Source: Rhizoctonia solani | Lineage: Eukaryota; Basidiomycota; Agaricomycetes; Cantharellales; Ceratobasidiaceae | Length of the DNA stretch: 64,000 nucleotides | NCBI RefSeq assembly: GCF_016906535.1 | Contig: NC_057379.1 | Location: 2,046,001 to 2,110,000, forward strand | Direction of reading: 5' to 3' | Part shown: piece after piece, positions 44,501-55,407 of the stretch | Layout of the letters: every line of letters begins with the position of its first letter | Position numbering within the stretch: position 1 is the stretch's first letter | Position numbers and translations under genes: made by a program | The notes under the pieces: generated by a model | The model's input: only the letters and a program-made list of their open reading frames with translations | Databases searched by the model: none | What the model was told of the DNA's origin: nothing

Positions 44501-46598
44501 CAACCAACCTCCCACTAAGCTAACTACTATCACTGGTTCCTCGGCAGGTGCTTTTGAGTTCGGCAGCTCGCCATCAACAACAGTACATCCGAACATGGCA
44601 GGGAAAAAAAGGTTTGTTATATTTTCACCAATGCATCAGAATACGGAGCTTCTAACACATATACCAGCAACAAGGTTTTAAACAACGATTTAGGAATGTC
44701 ACCTGTTAGCCCTCAGGCGGCGTTTCTTACATCAGATTGTGAAGAGAACCGGACACTCCAGAAAGAGGATAACGGAAATAGTATGGGACAATATAACAAA
44801 CATGGCAAGGTTGGTTCACCCTTGGCTCCCTGTTTTTCCTTTCTCCTTTATTTTTTGCGCTAACAACTAAACATCACACTAGAACTGTCTCACTTCGGCA
44901 GCATTTTCGGACTCTATTAACCCAGGCCATGTGCTTGTTGGGCGTCCCACTCTCCTGGAAGGCGGGATCGACAGTGCGTTTGCATGCCAAGACCATAGCA
45001 TTCCTACAAGTCTTGCTGCTGTAAACAGTGCTACCCGTAAACTGGATAGTATGGAGGAGGTGATTGAAATGCTGATGAAGGAAAGGCAGAATCTCAGAAG
45101 GTCGTTATCAATTGTCTGCCACACAGCTTCCAAGGGTTTGGAGCGGTTTCCTTACGCACCAGAATATGCGGTTTCGGCTCTACCTTACTTGATCCAAATG
45201 TGCAAGGTAAGCTTAGATTCACAACGCAGCTGCTTTGGTCTGCCCAAGGGTGTAGACTAACAAATCACATAGGATGCATTTATTAGTCGCATTGCAGTGA
45301 TCCTAGCAGAACACTGGGGAGAAGCAGATCCTGTTCCAGGTGCCGGTATGCTGGATGCACTGGCAATCGCTGCCACAGATGGGTTGTATGATAGCGATCT
45401 GTTCACCATTGATTCCCAAGGTAAAATCCAGCTTAATCTGAAGCGTACATACCCAATGGGTATTCAGTCCGAGTGTAAGTTTATTATTGAAACTGGTTAT
45501 CCTCTTCTCAGTATTTGGTCTCAGTGGAACAATCGCAATACGCAGTAAACTTCAAGAATCCTGTAGGTGGTGGGGATCCAATAGGTACGTTGATGAGCAG
45601 TTTTGCATATTAGCCCTATTGACACAATGTAACACTAGATCTGAACTCAGCTTGGGAGCGCATGTCCCAGTTTATCCCCACCCAAGGCTACGGAAGAACC
45701 ATTTCGGAAGCCAGCAGCCGAGGAGTTGAAGGACTATTTGCCACCGTTGCAAACGAATCACTTGCAAATAAGCCACAGTTTCGAACGTTTGCATCGCCAG
45801 CCATTGACGCCGAAGATACACCAAGATTTGACGACAATATGCCAAACTTACATGGATTGCGTGATCGTATTCGTGAACTGCTCTCCAAGTCGAAAGAGTC
45901 ACTTGCGGAACATCTTTCGTTTGACGTCGTCACGCCACACTTGCACACCATGGTCCACAATTACCATCCTTCAATATCAACTGGGGTGTACAATGGATAT
46001 GTGACACCCAATACCCCGCCCATAGTCCAATCCGCAGCAGAAGCATTCCAGCTCGAGGCAAATTCCCGTTGGGCTGATATTGTTCAAAGTCGTCTTGAGG
46101 TATATCCACCTCCTTCCACTCATCAGCTGTCCAACCGCCCTCCCGCATCCATAGCCATGGATAACTTTGAGCTAGGGTGCTCAGTTTCTACTCCACAACG
46201 GAATAGCAAACGTGCAATAAAGACTCAAGTGGGGCCATTTTCACCGCTACCAAGTGCTCGGAGCTTTTCCCCCGTTTTCCATGTCCCAAAGCTCAGTTAT
46301 GTTATCGCCCGAGCTAAGCCACATTCAGCAACTGGGCTCTCCTACCACGTCAGATGCCCTAATCCCGGAGTCTCTCAACCATTTGGCACCGTATACATTA
46401 AGCTCGCCCACCTTGCCATATTCCCAAGTCAAACGGATGATAGGAGAACGAAGTCTAACACCTCCAACCCCAAACACAACCCCGCCCCAACCCCAAAATC
46501 AACGTAAACGTGTGCGAAGAGGTTCCACAACTATCTCACAAGGTATGAGCCGCAAATATGTCCGGGTTGGGAGTGCCGAAAGCAGTTTGGAATCATAA
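41592..46598 (+). CDS. Multi-exon protein with ParB/sulfiredoxin-like N-terminal domain
   Basis: Predicted exons: 41592-41711, 41758-42465, 42521-42994, 43052-43558, 43612-43782, 43839-44611, 44668-44809, 44883-45206, 45273-45474, 45525-45584, 45639-46253, 46297-46598. Together they make 4398 nt, 1465 residues plus stop, with every intron 43-72 bp, GT...AG and phase-consistent; the last intron is the least certain. Residues about 95-230 resemble the ParB nuclease-like fold: DPNHRANPRPLNKEHLAQL, TSAIATNGVIGD and the box LLNGNHRISAM (GNHR at 223-226, where ParB has GERR). The middle is helical and unrecognised; the last 250 residues are Ser/Pro-rich with a basic QRKRVRRG near the end, a possible nuclear signal. 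Function unknown. It is the only intact-looking host-type gene here. Confidence 0.75.
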
Positions 46599-47393
46599 CA
46601 TGTCTTGTTTTTCTTGAATGTAATGCTTCCCAACCCCCTGTGCTCTTCCCTACATTAGTACGCCCATATATCTTGGTAGCTTTATTTATCTCCTTCTCAC
46701 ACTCTGAGTCTCTCAATATTTACTAAAGGTACCATGCACTTTTTTTTCTTAATTGGTAGTAATGTTTTTTCTTTCACACGCTTGAGCATTTAAACTGAAT
46801 GCATTGTGGTAAGTAACGTCACTTGACCTAAGTGTCATGTTCACACCTGGCTTGAGCGGGGGAGCCATTTCAGAGAAGTGCAAATCCACGGAAATTAAAA
46901 AGGGTGAAATATGGAACTTTTGTCTGTCACAGGAAGTTGTGGGTCATAAATGTACGCCATATGTTTGTTGTTTATTTTGAATTTTGTAGCTTGCTTGCCG
47001 TTTTTATATATTTGTGAACACAGGAACTTGTGGGTGCAGATCACATATCTTATTTGGAGATAATTTACAGAAAATATTATTTTTCATGTGTTTTACATGT
47101 ATTTGCTCATCATTTGGCTCATTTTGAATTTGAATGATTTAGTTAACATTTATATCTCTGCATATCAGTTTGAGAAACAGTTGGTATCTTGGTACAGTTT
47201 CAGCTTGTACATACTTGTTTATGTCATCAATCAATGTGGAATACATGCAGTACGCGCATTGCTGAGCGTGACGGTGGTAGGTAGACATGTATGCCTATTT
47301 ATGAGTTTATACTACTGTGTAACTGGGATAAACTAGCTTCTGCTTGTATCTCTCCATCACTTGATTTCAACCATTGTATCTATCTTGCCCACA
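46599..47393 (+). other. AT-rich intergenic region
   Basis: Follows the stop of the ParB-like gene and probably contains its 3' UTR. AT-rich, with T-runs; no gene or repeat family recognised. A 82-codon frame at 47088-47336 is hydrophobic by composition only. Confidence 0.5.
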
Positions 47394-48143
47394 ATGGATG
47401 CTGGAGATAGAGGGCTGTTAGCAAAACAGCAACATTGCGTAAGTCCTACTAAGTATTCAAAAAATGCTAATTAGTAAATTCTCCAAAAGTCCCATCATAA
47501 AGAGCGCCCTTTGGAGCTATGCTATTGTGCAAGGTGCAAGGGACAGGTGAAACAGAAGGTAGCAACTATCAACAATCACCAACTTTGCTACCCACACCCA
47601 TCAAAAACCTGCCAGCACAACCCCTAGGTGTGGATGAAACAGTCATTGTACCTCAATATTTAGAACCAGTGCGCTCTGGCATTATACCCAATGAACAGGG
47701 CCTCAATCAGCAATTATTTTGCAGCTCTCTTGAGCCACAATCACCTACACCCAGTGGCGCTGGTCAGGCAAGAGATTGTGCTTCACCAAACCCTCCTCTA
47801 TTGCCTTGCATCCTTGAAAACTATCAACCACCAGTCCCGCTAGGTGACCCAGAGAGGCTAAATGACCCAGAAGAGGGGATCAAACCTAGTCTCTTGGCAG
47901 CAGAGGAGTTGAAACATGTGTATGACTTCAATGAACTGATTGACAATTCAGGCAACCTTGACAACAATCACCTGGATTACCTGTTTGACAACATGCTCAA
48001 TGATACTGACTTTGGACTTCCAGATGTTCAAGAGCAAGATACTGGAGTTCTACCTTGATTCAACTTTGCAGGTAGTATTGAGCCCAAGGATCCTGAAGAG
48101 CCTGAAGAGCCTGGATGCAGTCTTGATGATATTGATGAGCTGA

Positions 48144-48708
48144 TGTTGTACACCACTGTAAGGTGGGTACACACTGGTAAGGGTGGGTGCTTACAGCCAT
48201 ACTACTACAAGCAAGAGTTATGTAATCTAATTGACTAGGCTAAACTACTGTTGTGTAAGGCAACCTACTGCTATCTATGGTTGGCAAAGGGGCCTTAGGC
48301 CTGGGAGGTGTGGTTGGTGAGGATAAGTGGGGTGAGCGTCTGTACTACTGAGGGGGCCAGCTACTTAGCTGGCTGACTACCTTCTCTAATGAGTAAGAGG
48401 CAAGGTAAAATCAACTTAGGGTCTCCAAGTGATTTTCCTGCTGTATATATAATCAAAGGGGTGCTATTACATGGTCTGTGCATGTGAGAAAGGAAGTGTA
48501 CATGTGAAATAAGAACCGTGCTGTGGGCTACACAGAAGCGTGGATTGTTTCTTAAGCGCCCTTGGCACAGCATCTCAGTGCGGCATCTCAGCATGATAAG
48601 CGCTGAGGTCATGTGATTGAAAAACAACAGATATTAAGTCTGGAAAAAATACTAAAAATAGTAGAAAAAATAGGTGGTTCTTGTGGTACATGTTAAGGGA
48701 GTGTAACA
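48144..48708 (-). mobile_element. Family-1 solo LTR
   Basis: 565 bp, TSD GCTGA (48139-48143, 48709-48713), minus orientation. Confidence 0.9.
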
Positions 48709-48785
48709 GCTGAACAATTGTTGTGCCGCGTTTAGAGAGTGGTTTTGATTTGCAATGCATATATTGATGTGTTTGTCCAAAAGAC

Positions 48786-50244
48786 TGTTATGGATATGAC
48801 ATTTCTTCATTAATCTGTACTATTTTATTAATTACACTAGTAATCTTACAGTAAACAAATGAGATAAAAATGCAAGCTAAGGTTTCAAGGTCCCTCTACC
48901 AATAGTGACCTTTACAAAACCTACAAACCTCAGGAATACCCTCAATATGCAATGCCTTTTGCATATATGCTGTTTTCTCATCTTTTAATATATATAAATT
49001 CAGCTGAGTACATAAACAGTAACAAGTAATATTTCTCTTGTTTGTAGTATTTATTATTCAAGATTCTATCTTTTGGCTACACAGAAATATTCAGGGGTCC
49101 CCCCTGTCGCATAGGCAAGTGCTCCGGCGCTTAATCAGCCCTTAAGCGCCGACGCACTAAATGCGCCTTTTCTCCATCACCCGGGCATCCCACACTGCCA
49201 AATCGCTTGCGCTTAGGTGCACCTGTATGTGCGCTCCAGAACGCTGGGTCAAACTCCCAAAACGGACAACATTTGGCAGAGTTATGCCCTATTTACTGTA
49301 AGTCCCAATGCAGCAGTATCCTACCTTTGGGACTGTTTACTCAAGGATGAAACACTTAGCCTTGGGACATCTAAGGACCCACACAGGTAAATACTGCCTT
49401 GGGGCAAATATAGGATTTGTGTTTGTTTACTATACCAAAGTATTGGCTCCCTCAAGTGTTTCAGTTGCCACATGTACCTCCTGTACCCCTCTTGGTATCA
49501 ATCATGTATATACTTGTTTGTGCGCCTTCTCAGGGTATAAAAGGACCCTGTGAAGACGCTTCTAAAGCATCCTACTTTTATCCTACTTTTACTCTATATA
49601 TTGACATATACACACAAGCCTTTAACAGCTTATCTGCACATTTACTTTAGTGATTGACTCACTGTAAATAGCATAGGAGGTTTTGGCACACTAAGACCAT
49701 AGGCCAGTCCCAACAGCACATGGTAACTATTAGGGTGCTTACTGCAACTCTGTGCCCCTTGACTGTCACAGTTGTTGAGTTCAACATTGAGTATAGTGCA
49801 ACAATACTGTAAGGATGTTGTGATTGAGTGATAGTGTTTCAATCCACCATACCCCCTATATTGTAGATAGCTTTATCTACAATATCTCATAAATCCTAGA
49901 TATATTTTAGGTAAACCCCATAAGTTAAGTCTTACTTAAGCATATATAAGTCCTATACTTATTAGGTAACTCTCTTACTTAAAGGTACTATCCCAGAGAC
50001 CTTAAGGATACATACCCTTAGTCACTTAGGCTTAAGTAACATTAGTCTAAGGTACTATACATAACCAACCACCTGCACTGATAGTTGCTAGACTATTTGT
50101 TAGGAGTTGTTATTCCTGATAGCCTAGCCTATATTGTGCATATTCTGTGCATATACTCTGATTCTTAATACTAGTTCTTGGTATTCCCAATATATTTGTA
50201 TATAGAAATTCTTTCTTACTCCTGTACTTACACAACTCTTAACA
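48786..50244 (+). mobile_element. Family D LTR
   Basis: 1459 bp, TSD AAGAC (48781-48785, 50245-50249). Several small deletions relative to 29260-30772. Confidence 0.88.
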
Positions 50245-50751
50245 AAGACACTATATAGAGCAAACTCACCAGGCATTAACACATCAACTAAGGCTTCTGG
50301 CAAACCAATTCATTGCATCCTGATATTACAATTGACCATATTAATGGTATGGCCCAGACTATTACAACGGTGGAGCGTAACTGGGTGTTAACACCAGCAA
50401 GATCATAACAACTTTCACATTATGTCCTGTATGCAAACAACAATATTCACCCAAGTACATCAAAGAAACAGATGATCACTACTGTCTAAATGACAAATGC
50501 AATAGTGTACTTTTTGTATATCATAGGCTTGCTTCCAGAGTTTGTTGTAAGGTTTCTAAGTTTACTTACCTTATGCATTGCCTATTCCATTGCTGTGTCA
50601 TATATTTAGCCTTCCTGGGATGTCAGAGTTGATGCAAACTTGGCAGTCTGGAGATGATGATCATGGAATTAAACCCCCAGTTTCCAACAAGATTGGATGC
50701 GCAACCTCAATCACAATAAGGAGCTGGGAATATCACAGAAGGATGGGGTTG

Positions 50752-51214
50752 TGTCATGACCCATATCTGGAGGGGTTATTACCATATATATCCACTGTCA
50801 AAGATATACATAGTATATATGATGCACAGTGATATGTTAATAATATAAGTTGCTGGGGGACATTGCACTCCCCCACCCCCTAGCCATGGGCCAATGTTAA
50901 GGGAGCCTGTGGGCAAGGTCTGAATTATATTATTATAGAAGAGATTATGTCATCCCCCCCCACCTCAAATCTGTAGTAGTTTAGTATAGTATTTGATAAA
51001 GGACTGGAGGGGGGGAGGTCATGTGACCTGGACTTAGAGAATATCACTAAGTCCAGCCATGTTGACCATAAGTCTCTTATATGTGGGAACCTGGGGGTTC
51101 TGAGTGCATATGTGCAAGTATATGAGTGATTGCGGTCATGTTGGTGTGCAACATGAGTGTGTTGGAGGCTTGACAAGGTCAGGACTCATGGAAAGAATGG
51201 AGTGGGTTGTGACA
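50752..51214 (+). mobile_element. Family C variant, mosaic
   Basis: 463 bp with TSD GGTTG (50747-50751, 51215-51219). The first 270 bp match family C; the rest differs except for the terminal GGGTTGTGACA, so it is a recombinant or a subfamily. Confidence 0.75.
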
Positions 51215-51534
51215 GGTTGGCAATCTACCATGGCAGGGCTCCAGCAAGTTCAAGACCCCAACACTTGCAATGTCATTGACAAGAGCAGACCTGACCCACC
51301 TATTCAATTTGTTAGTCTTCTGTATGGTATATTGTTCTCACTGAACATGGACTGGTAAAGTATTTACTCAATTTCACTGAAAGTCTATGCTCAAATCCAG
51401 CATTAGGTTTCACGCAACCAAAGAAGGAAGCTATTTGGTTGGGGCATATTACTTTGTAATCAATAATTTACCTTGGCACATGCAATTCCTATGTGAGAAC
51501 ATTTCATTATCAGTTGTAATGCCCAGGCCTAATG

Positions 51535-52129
51535 TGTTGTAGACACAATCAATACCAGGGAATTTATTCCCATTTTCTCAAATTTAAACCAAGGCAATTG
51601 GAGGACATTTTCAATCACGTGACTTTGGCGCTTATATCATACGCTAAGCGCTAAGCACGCCCGTCCCCATCCGCGCTTACCTCAGCATACGTAGCCACCT
51701 CCACTTGATGACATCACTATGACACGTCAGTGACATGTATGCATGAGTAAGACCAACTGCAGATTGGGGTTCTTATTTGATACGGTATTTGATATAGTAC
51801 ATTTGTAATTAGCTAGCTTGTAGAATATATAAGGAGGCACACCAACCATGGTAACACCCAGGTCAATTACCTCTTGTTGCATCCACTCAGTGTACAAGGG
51901 CATTACAGCCCAGTAAATACTTAGTTAGCCACTTAGATAGTCTACACCGCCTTAAGCGGCTTTGTCGTTGTACTTAGATAGCTTGTCACCGCCTTAAGTG
52001 GTCTTGTTGTTGTAGGATAGCTGCTTGTTGCTGTAGTTAGGTTTGTTGTTGCCTTAAGCAACCTTCTCATTTTGTACACTGCGGCCACAAGCACCATCCC
52101 CCTTGACACCCTAATGGACGTCTAGGACA
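51535..52129 (+). mobile_element. Family F solo LTR
   Basis: 595 bp, TSD TAATG (51530-51534, 52130-52134). Confidence 0.88.
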
Positions 52130-52477
52130 TAATGAGCCTATAATAGGCACTCTTCTCTGGGGGGGTGTCAACTCATCTTTTTCCAAATACTGGTTGGATT
52201 GACCTGGTACTTTAAATAGAGCTTCTAAAAGCCCATATAAAGCCAGGAAAAGGGTTAATCAAAAGGGTTATTATGTAGGTTCAGCAGATATAAGCACTAG
52301 GAACTGACAAAAAAAAACTCCCATAGTCAAGATAACAAAAAGTTGGTATTACAAGCTTTTCAGAAGAAAAGTGAAGCACAGTACATTGATTGGTTTGACG
52401 CAAAACCAATGGATGAAAGTACTAGTTAGATTGCAAACACATCAATTGGTGGGCATCCAACCAAGCAATGTCAGTAG

Positions 52478-52912
52478 TGTCATAAACAGAGGAAAATAGA
52501 ACTAGCCGGAATTGAACCAGCTTGACCACTAAGCCATAGAGCCCTATTATTCCTCTGCTGACAACCCATGATTACACCTGCTACCCCCCAAATTTGGGCT
52601 TGGGCCAGCATGCAACCACTTGTACTGGTCATGTGACCGTGTCCAGGACACTGCCCCCCTTTTTTGGGTGGGCGGCGCCCCTGTGAAAAGTTTTTCCCAT
52701 GGTGGGAATAGAACTGGTGTCCTTCCAAGTTCTACCAAGTGTCATAAACAGAGGAAAATAGAACTAGCCGGAATTGAACCAGCTTGACCACTAAGCCATA
52801 GAGCCCTATTATTCCTCTGCTGACAACCCATGATTACACCTGCTACCCCCCAAATTTGGGCTTGGGCCAGCATGCAACCACTTGTACTGGTCATGTGACC
52901 GTGTCCAGGACA
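52478..52912 (-). mobile_element. TRIM-like element with a tRNA-like sequence in its LTRs
   Basis: Two direct repeats of 173 bp (52478-52650, 52740-52912), identical by eye, with TG...CA ends, flank an 89-bp centre; the whole is bounded by the TSD AGTAG (52473-52477, 52913-52917). On the minus strand a polypurine tract (AAAAAAGGGGGGCAG) abuts the distal LTR, which sets the orientation. No coding capacity, so transposition would depend on another element. An alternative reading is a tandem SINE, but the 5-bp TSD, the polypurine tract and the direct repeats favour a miniature LTR element. Confidence 0.75.
52487..52557 (-). ncRNA. tRNA-like hairpin in the TRIM LTR (second copy 52749-52819)
   Basis: On the minus strand CAGAGGAATAATAG pairs with CTATTTTCCTCTG at the far end, a closing stem of about 13 bp around a 71-nt unit. 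Inside are TGGCTTAGTGG (A-box-like) and GGTTCAATTCC (B-box-like); the latter sits in a 5-bp T-arm, AGCTG/CGGCT. The two boxes are only 7 nt apart, so an anticodon arm is missing and this is not a working tRNA. Pol III transcription is possible but inferred. Confidence 0.55.
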
Positions 52913-53548
52913 AGTAGTAAAGCTCAGAATGCATCAATTGGTTTGATGCCAAACCAATTGATGTCAGTAGTAGTAAAGTTGTAAATACATTGATTGGTTC
53001 AACACCAAACCAATCAATGTGTTTGCAATCTAACTAGTACTTGCATCAATTGGCTTTGCATCAAACCAATCAATGTAAGTGGTCATTGAGTTGCAAGCAC
53101 ATTGATTGGTTTGGTGCTGAACCAATCAATGTCAGCAGTAGTAAAGTTGTATACACATGGATTGGTTCAATGCCAAACCAATTGATGTCAGCAGTAGTAA
53201 AGTTGTAAACACATGGATTGGTTCAATGCCAAACCAATTGATGTCAGCAGTAGTAAAGTTGTAAACACATTGATTGGTTTGACACCAAACCAATCAATGT
53301 AAGCAGTCATTCAGTTACAAACACATTGATTGGCTTGGTGCTGAACCAATCAATGTCAGTAGTAGTAAAGTTGTAAACACATCAATTGGTTTGATGCCAA
53401 ACCAATTGATGTCAGTAGTAGTAAAGCTGAGAATGCATTGATTGGTTTGACACCAAACCAATCAATGTCAGAAGTAGTAAAGTTGTAAACATGTTGATTG
53501 GTTCAATGCCAAACCAATTGATGTGTTTGCAATCTAACTAGTACTGAC

Positions 53549-53993
53549 TGTCATGACCTTCATGGGCATGACATGAGTTTTTACTATTTTTTACCTTTTT
53601 TCCGAGATAGTTTCCTTTTTTGGTATATATTTATGACTCATCAAGATCACGTGACATATTTGATATATGATGTGAAATTGTAAATGACTCACTGTTTTGT
53701 ATTGTTGTTTTTGATGTGGCTCTCCTCATGTATTTAAACCAGGTCAAGTCGCCGCTAAACAGCAAGACTTGACCTCTTCATCAATTCATCCTAAGCTCAC
53801 TCCTACCCCTTGCCCAGGCCCCTAGTTGGCCATCAGTGCACCTTACTAAGAAACCCATAACCCAGGCCTAGTTGCCCTCTACCCTACCATACCCCTTGGC
53901 CCTTTGTCGGCCCTCTTGTTCTCATAGTCCATTGGTGATAGGGCCACGGACTTTAAACCTGCTTGTATCATAGGTCCAAGCTTAGTCGTGACA
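53549..53993 (+). mobile_element. Family E solo LTR
   Basis: 445 bp, TGTCATGACC...GTCGTGACA, TSD CTGAC (53544-53548, 53994-53998), TATA-like word near 53728. Inserted in the palindrome array. Confidence 0.87.
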
Positions 53994-54040
53994 CTGACAT
54001 TGATTGGTTCAGCACCAAACCAATCAATGTGCTTGCAACT

Positions 54041-54601
54041 TGTTGTGACCCAACTGTAAGGTTGGTCACACACTAGTGGCAGGTGCTTGGGGCTGTACTC
54101 AATACAAGGTATCTACAACTAACTACTATCTAGGCTCAGCTATTTAGCGCTTAAGGTGCTTCTACTGTAACTACTAAGTGCAAGGGGGCCTTAGGCCTGG
54201 GAGGTGTGATGAGTAATAGTAGGGGGTGAGTGTGTAGTGCTACTGGGGGGTGGCTACTTAGCTGCCTGGGGACCTTCTCTAATGTGTAAGAGACAAGGTA
54301 AAATCAACTTAGGGTCTCCAAGTGATTTCCCTGCTGTATATATAGACAAAGGGGTGCTATCTACATGGTCTGTGCATGTGAGAAAAAGAAGTATACATGT
54401 GAAAAAGAAATGTGCTGTGGGCTGCGCAGAAGCGTGGATTTCTCCTAAGCACCCTTGGCACGGCATCTTGGCGCGGCATCTCAGCATAATAAGCGCCGAG
54501 ATCACGTGATTTAAAAACAAAAGATATTAAGTCCGTAAAAAATACTAGAAATAACAGAAAAATCATCTGATTCTTATGATATGCATCTTGGGAGTGTGAC
54601 A
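54041..54601 (-). mobile_element. Family-1 solo LTR, divergent
   Basis: 561 bp, ends TGTTGTGACC...GTGTGACA, TSD CAACT (54036-54040, 54602-54606). It lies at the point where the palindrome array changes polarity. Confidence 0.82.
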
Positions 54602-55107
54602 CAACTGAATGACCACTTACATTGATTGGTTTGATGCCAAACCAATTGATGCAAGTACTGGTTAAATTGCAAACACATTGATTTGTTTGGCGTTGAACCA
54701 ATTGATGTGTTTACAACTTCACTACTGCTGACATTGATTGGTTTGGTGTCCAACCAATTGATGTGTTTACAACTTTACTACCACTGACATTGATTGGTTT
54801 GGGGTCTAACCAATCAATGTGTTTACAACTTTATCACTACTGAAATTGATTGGTTCAGCACCAAACCAATCAATGTGTTTGCAACTGAATGACCCCTTAC
54901 ATTGATTGGTTTGACGTCAAACCAATCAACATGTTTACAACTTCACTACTGCTGACATCAATTGGTTTGGCATCCAACCAATCAACATGTTTACAACTTT
55001 ACTACTACTGACATTGATTGGTTTGGCATCCAACCAATTGATTGTTTGCAATCTAACTAGTACTTGCATCAATTGGTTTGGCATCCAACCAATCAATGTT
55101 GGTGCCC

Positions 55108-55407
55108 AAGTCTGGTTGTGTTGTGGTCTGATTGGCCCAGACTTTTCTCCAAGCTCTCAAGGCTTGTTTTATTATGTTTGCTCTTGACCAAGTGATTGTC
55201 CTGTTGAATATGGGTGACAGTTGGAGTGTCTTGCTCCTCTTTGCGGCCTTGTCCGCTAGTTTGCTTCCAGCTATGTTTGAATGACCAGGTATCCATTTGA
55301 CTGTGATGTGCCCACTCAGGCTTTTGGATAGGAATGTTTGGGCGTGCTGGTGGAAGATGCAGGCAGCATATTGAGCCGGGCGTCTCAGTAGTGTCATGTG
55401 AAGGCTT
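55108..55407 (-). pseudogene. Older LINE relic, RNase H end
   Basis: Encodes ITVKWIPGHSNIAGSKLADK, the C-terminal part of an RNase H domain as found in Tad/I-type LINEs, followed by a tail that runs into the palindrome array. It was split by the LINE insertion at 55408; the target site AAGCCTTCACRTGA is duplicated on both sides. Confidence 0.75.

Larger units (their letters stand above)
47394..52384 (+). pseudogene. CACTA (En/Spm) Tnp2-type transposase relic, interrupted
   Basis: Segments 47394-48143, 48714-48785, 50250-50751, 51220-51534 and 52135-52384 carry pieces of a Tnp2/Transposase_21 protein in order: a short ATG exon (47394) and an N-terminal Cys motif (CYCARCKGQVKQK), an acidic part, CPVCKQQYSPKYIKETDDHYC, then LPGMSELMQTW, GILFSLNMDW, YYFVINNLPWHMQF and VVMPRPN. 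These match the usual order of basidiomycete Tnp2 N-terminal halves. Frames shift repeatedly and several stops are TGA. Inserts: a family-1 LTR, a D LTR, a C-type unit and an F LTR. The catalytic C-terminal half and the CACTA ends are not seen. Confidence 0.72.
52385..55107. repeat. Palindromic minisatellite, about 56-bp period, polarity reversed midway
   Basis: About 23 copies of a 32-nt imperfect palindrome (CATTGATTGGTT...AACCAATCAATG) are spaced about 56 bp apart. The spacers are related to TCAGTAGTAGTAAAGTTG on the left (to 53548) and to its reverse complement on the right (from 54607). Central bases vary (TTGACACCAA, TTGGTGCTGA, TCAATGCCAA) and paired arm changes (TTGATTGG/CAATTGG) often occur on both arms. 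Interrupted by a TRIM-like element, a family E LTR and a family-1 LTR. Short minus-strand frames here simply translate the repeat. Confidence 0.88.

Noticed and set aside
52480..52738. Frames of 82 and 63 codons on the minus strand
   Set aside because: They overlap the TRIM LTR and its tRNA-like part; composition and position argue against a protein.
53879..54073. A 64-codon frame similar to the end of the frame at 16808-17392
   Set aside because: Both overlap family E LTR copies; the similarity is LTR sequence.
52385..55107. CRISPR array interpretation of the palindrome repeats
   Set aside because: The spacers are related to each other rather than unique, the repeats vary, there are no cas genes and the genome is fungal.
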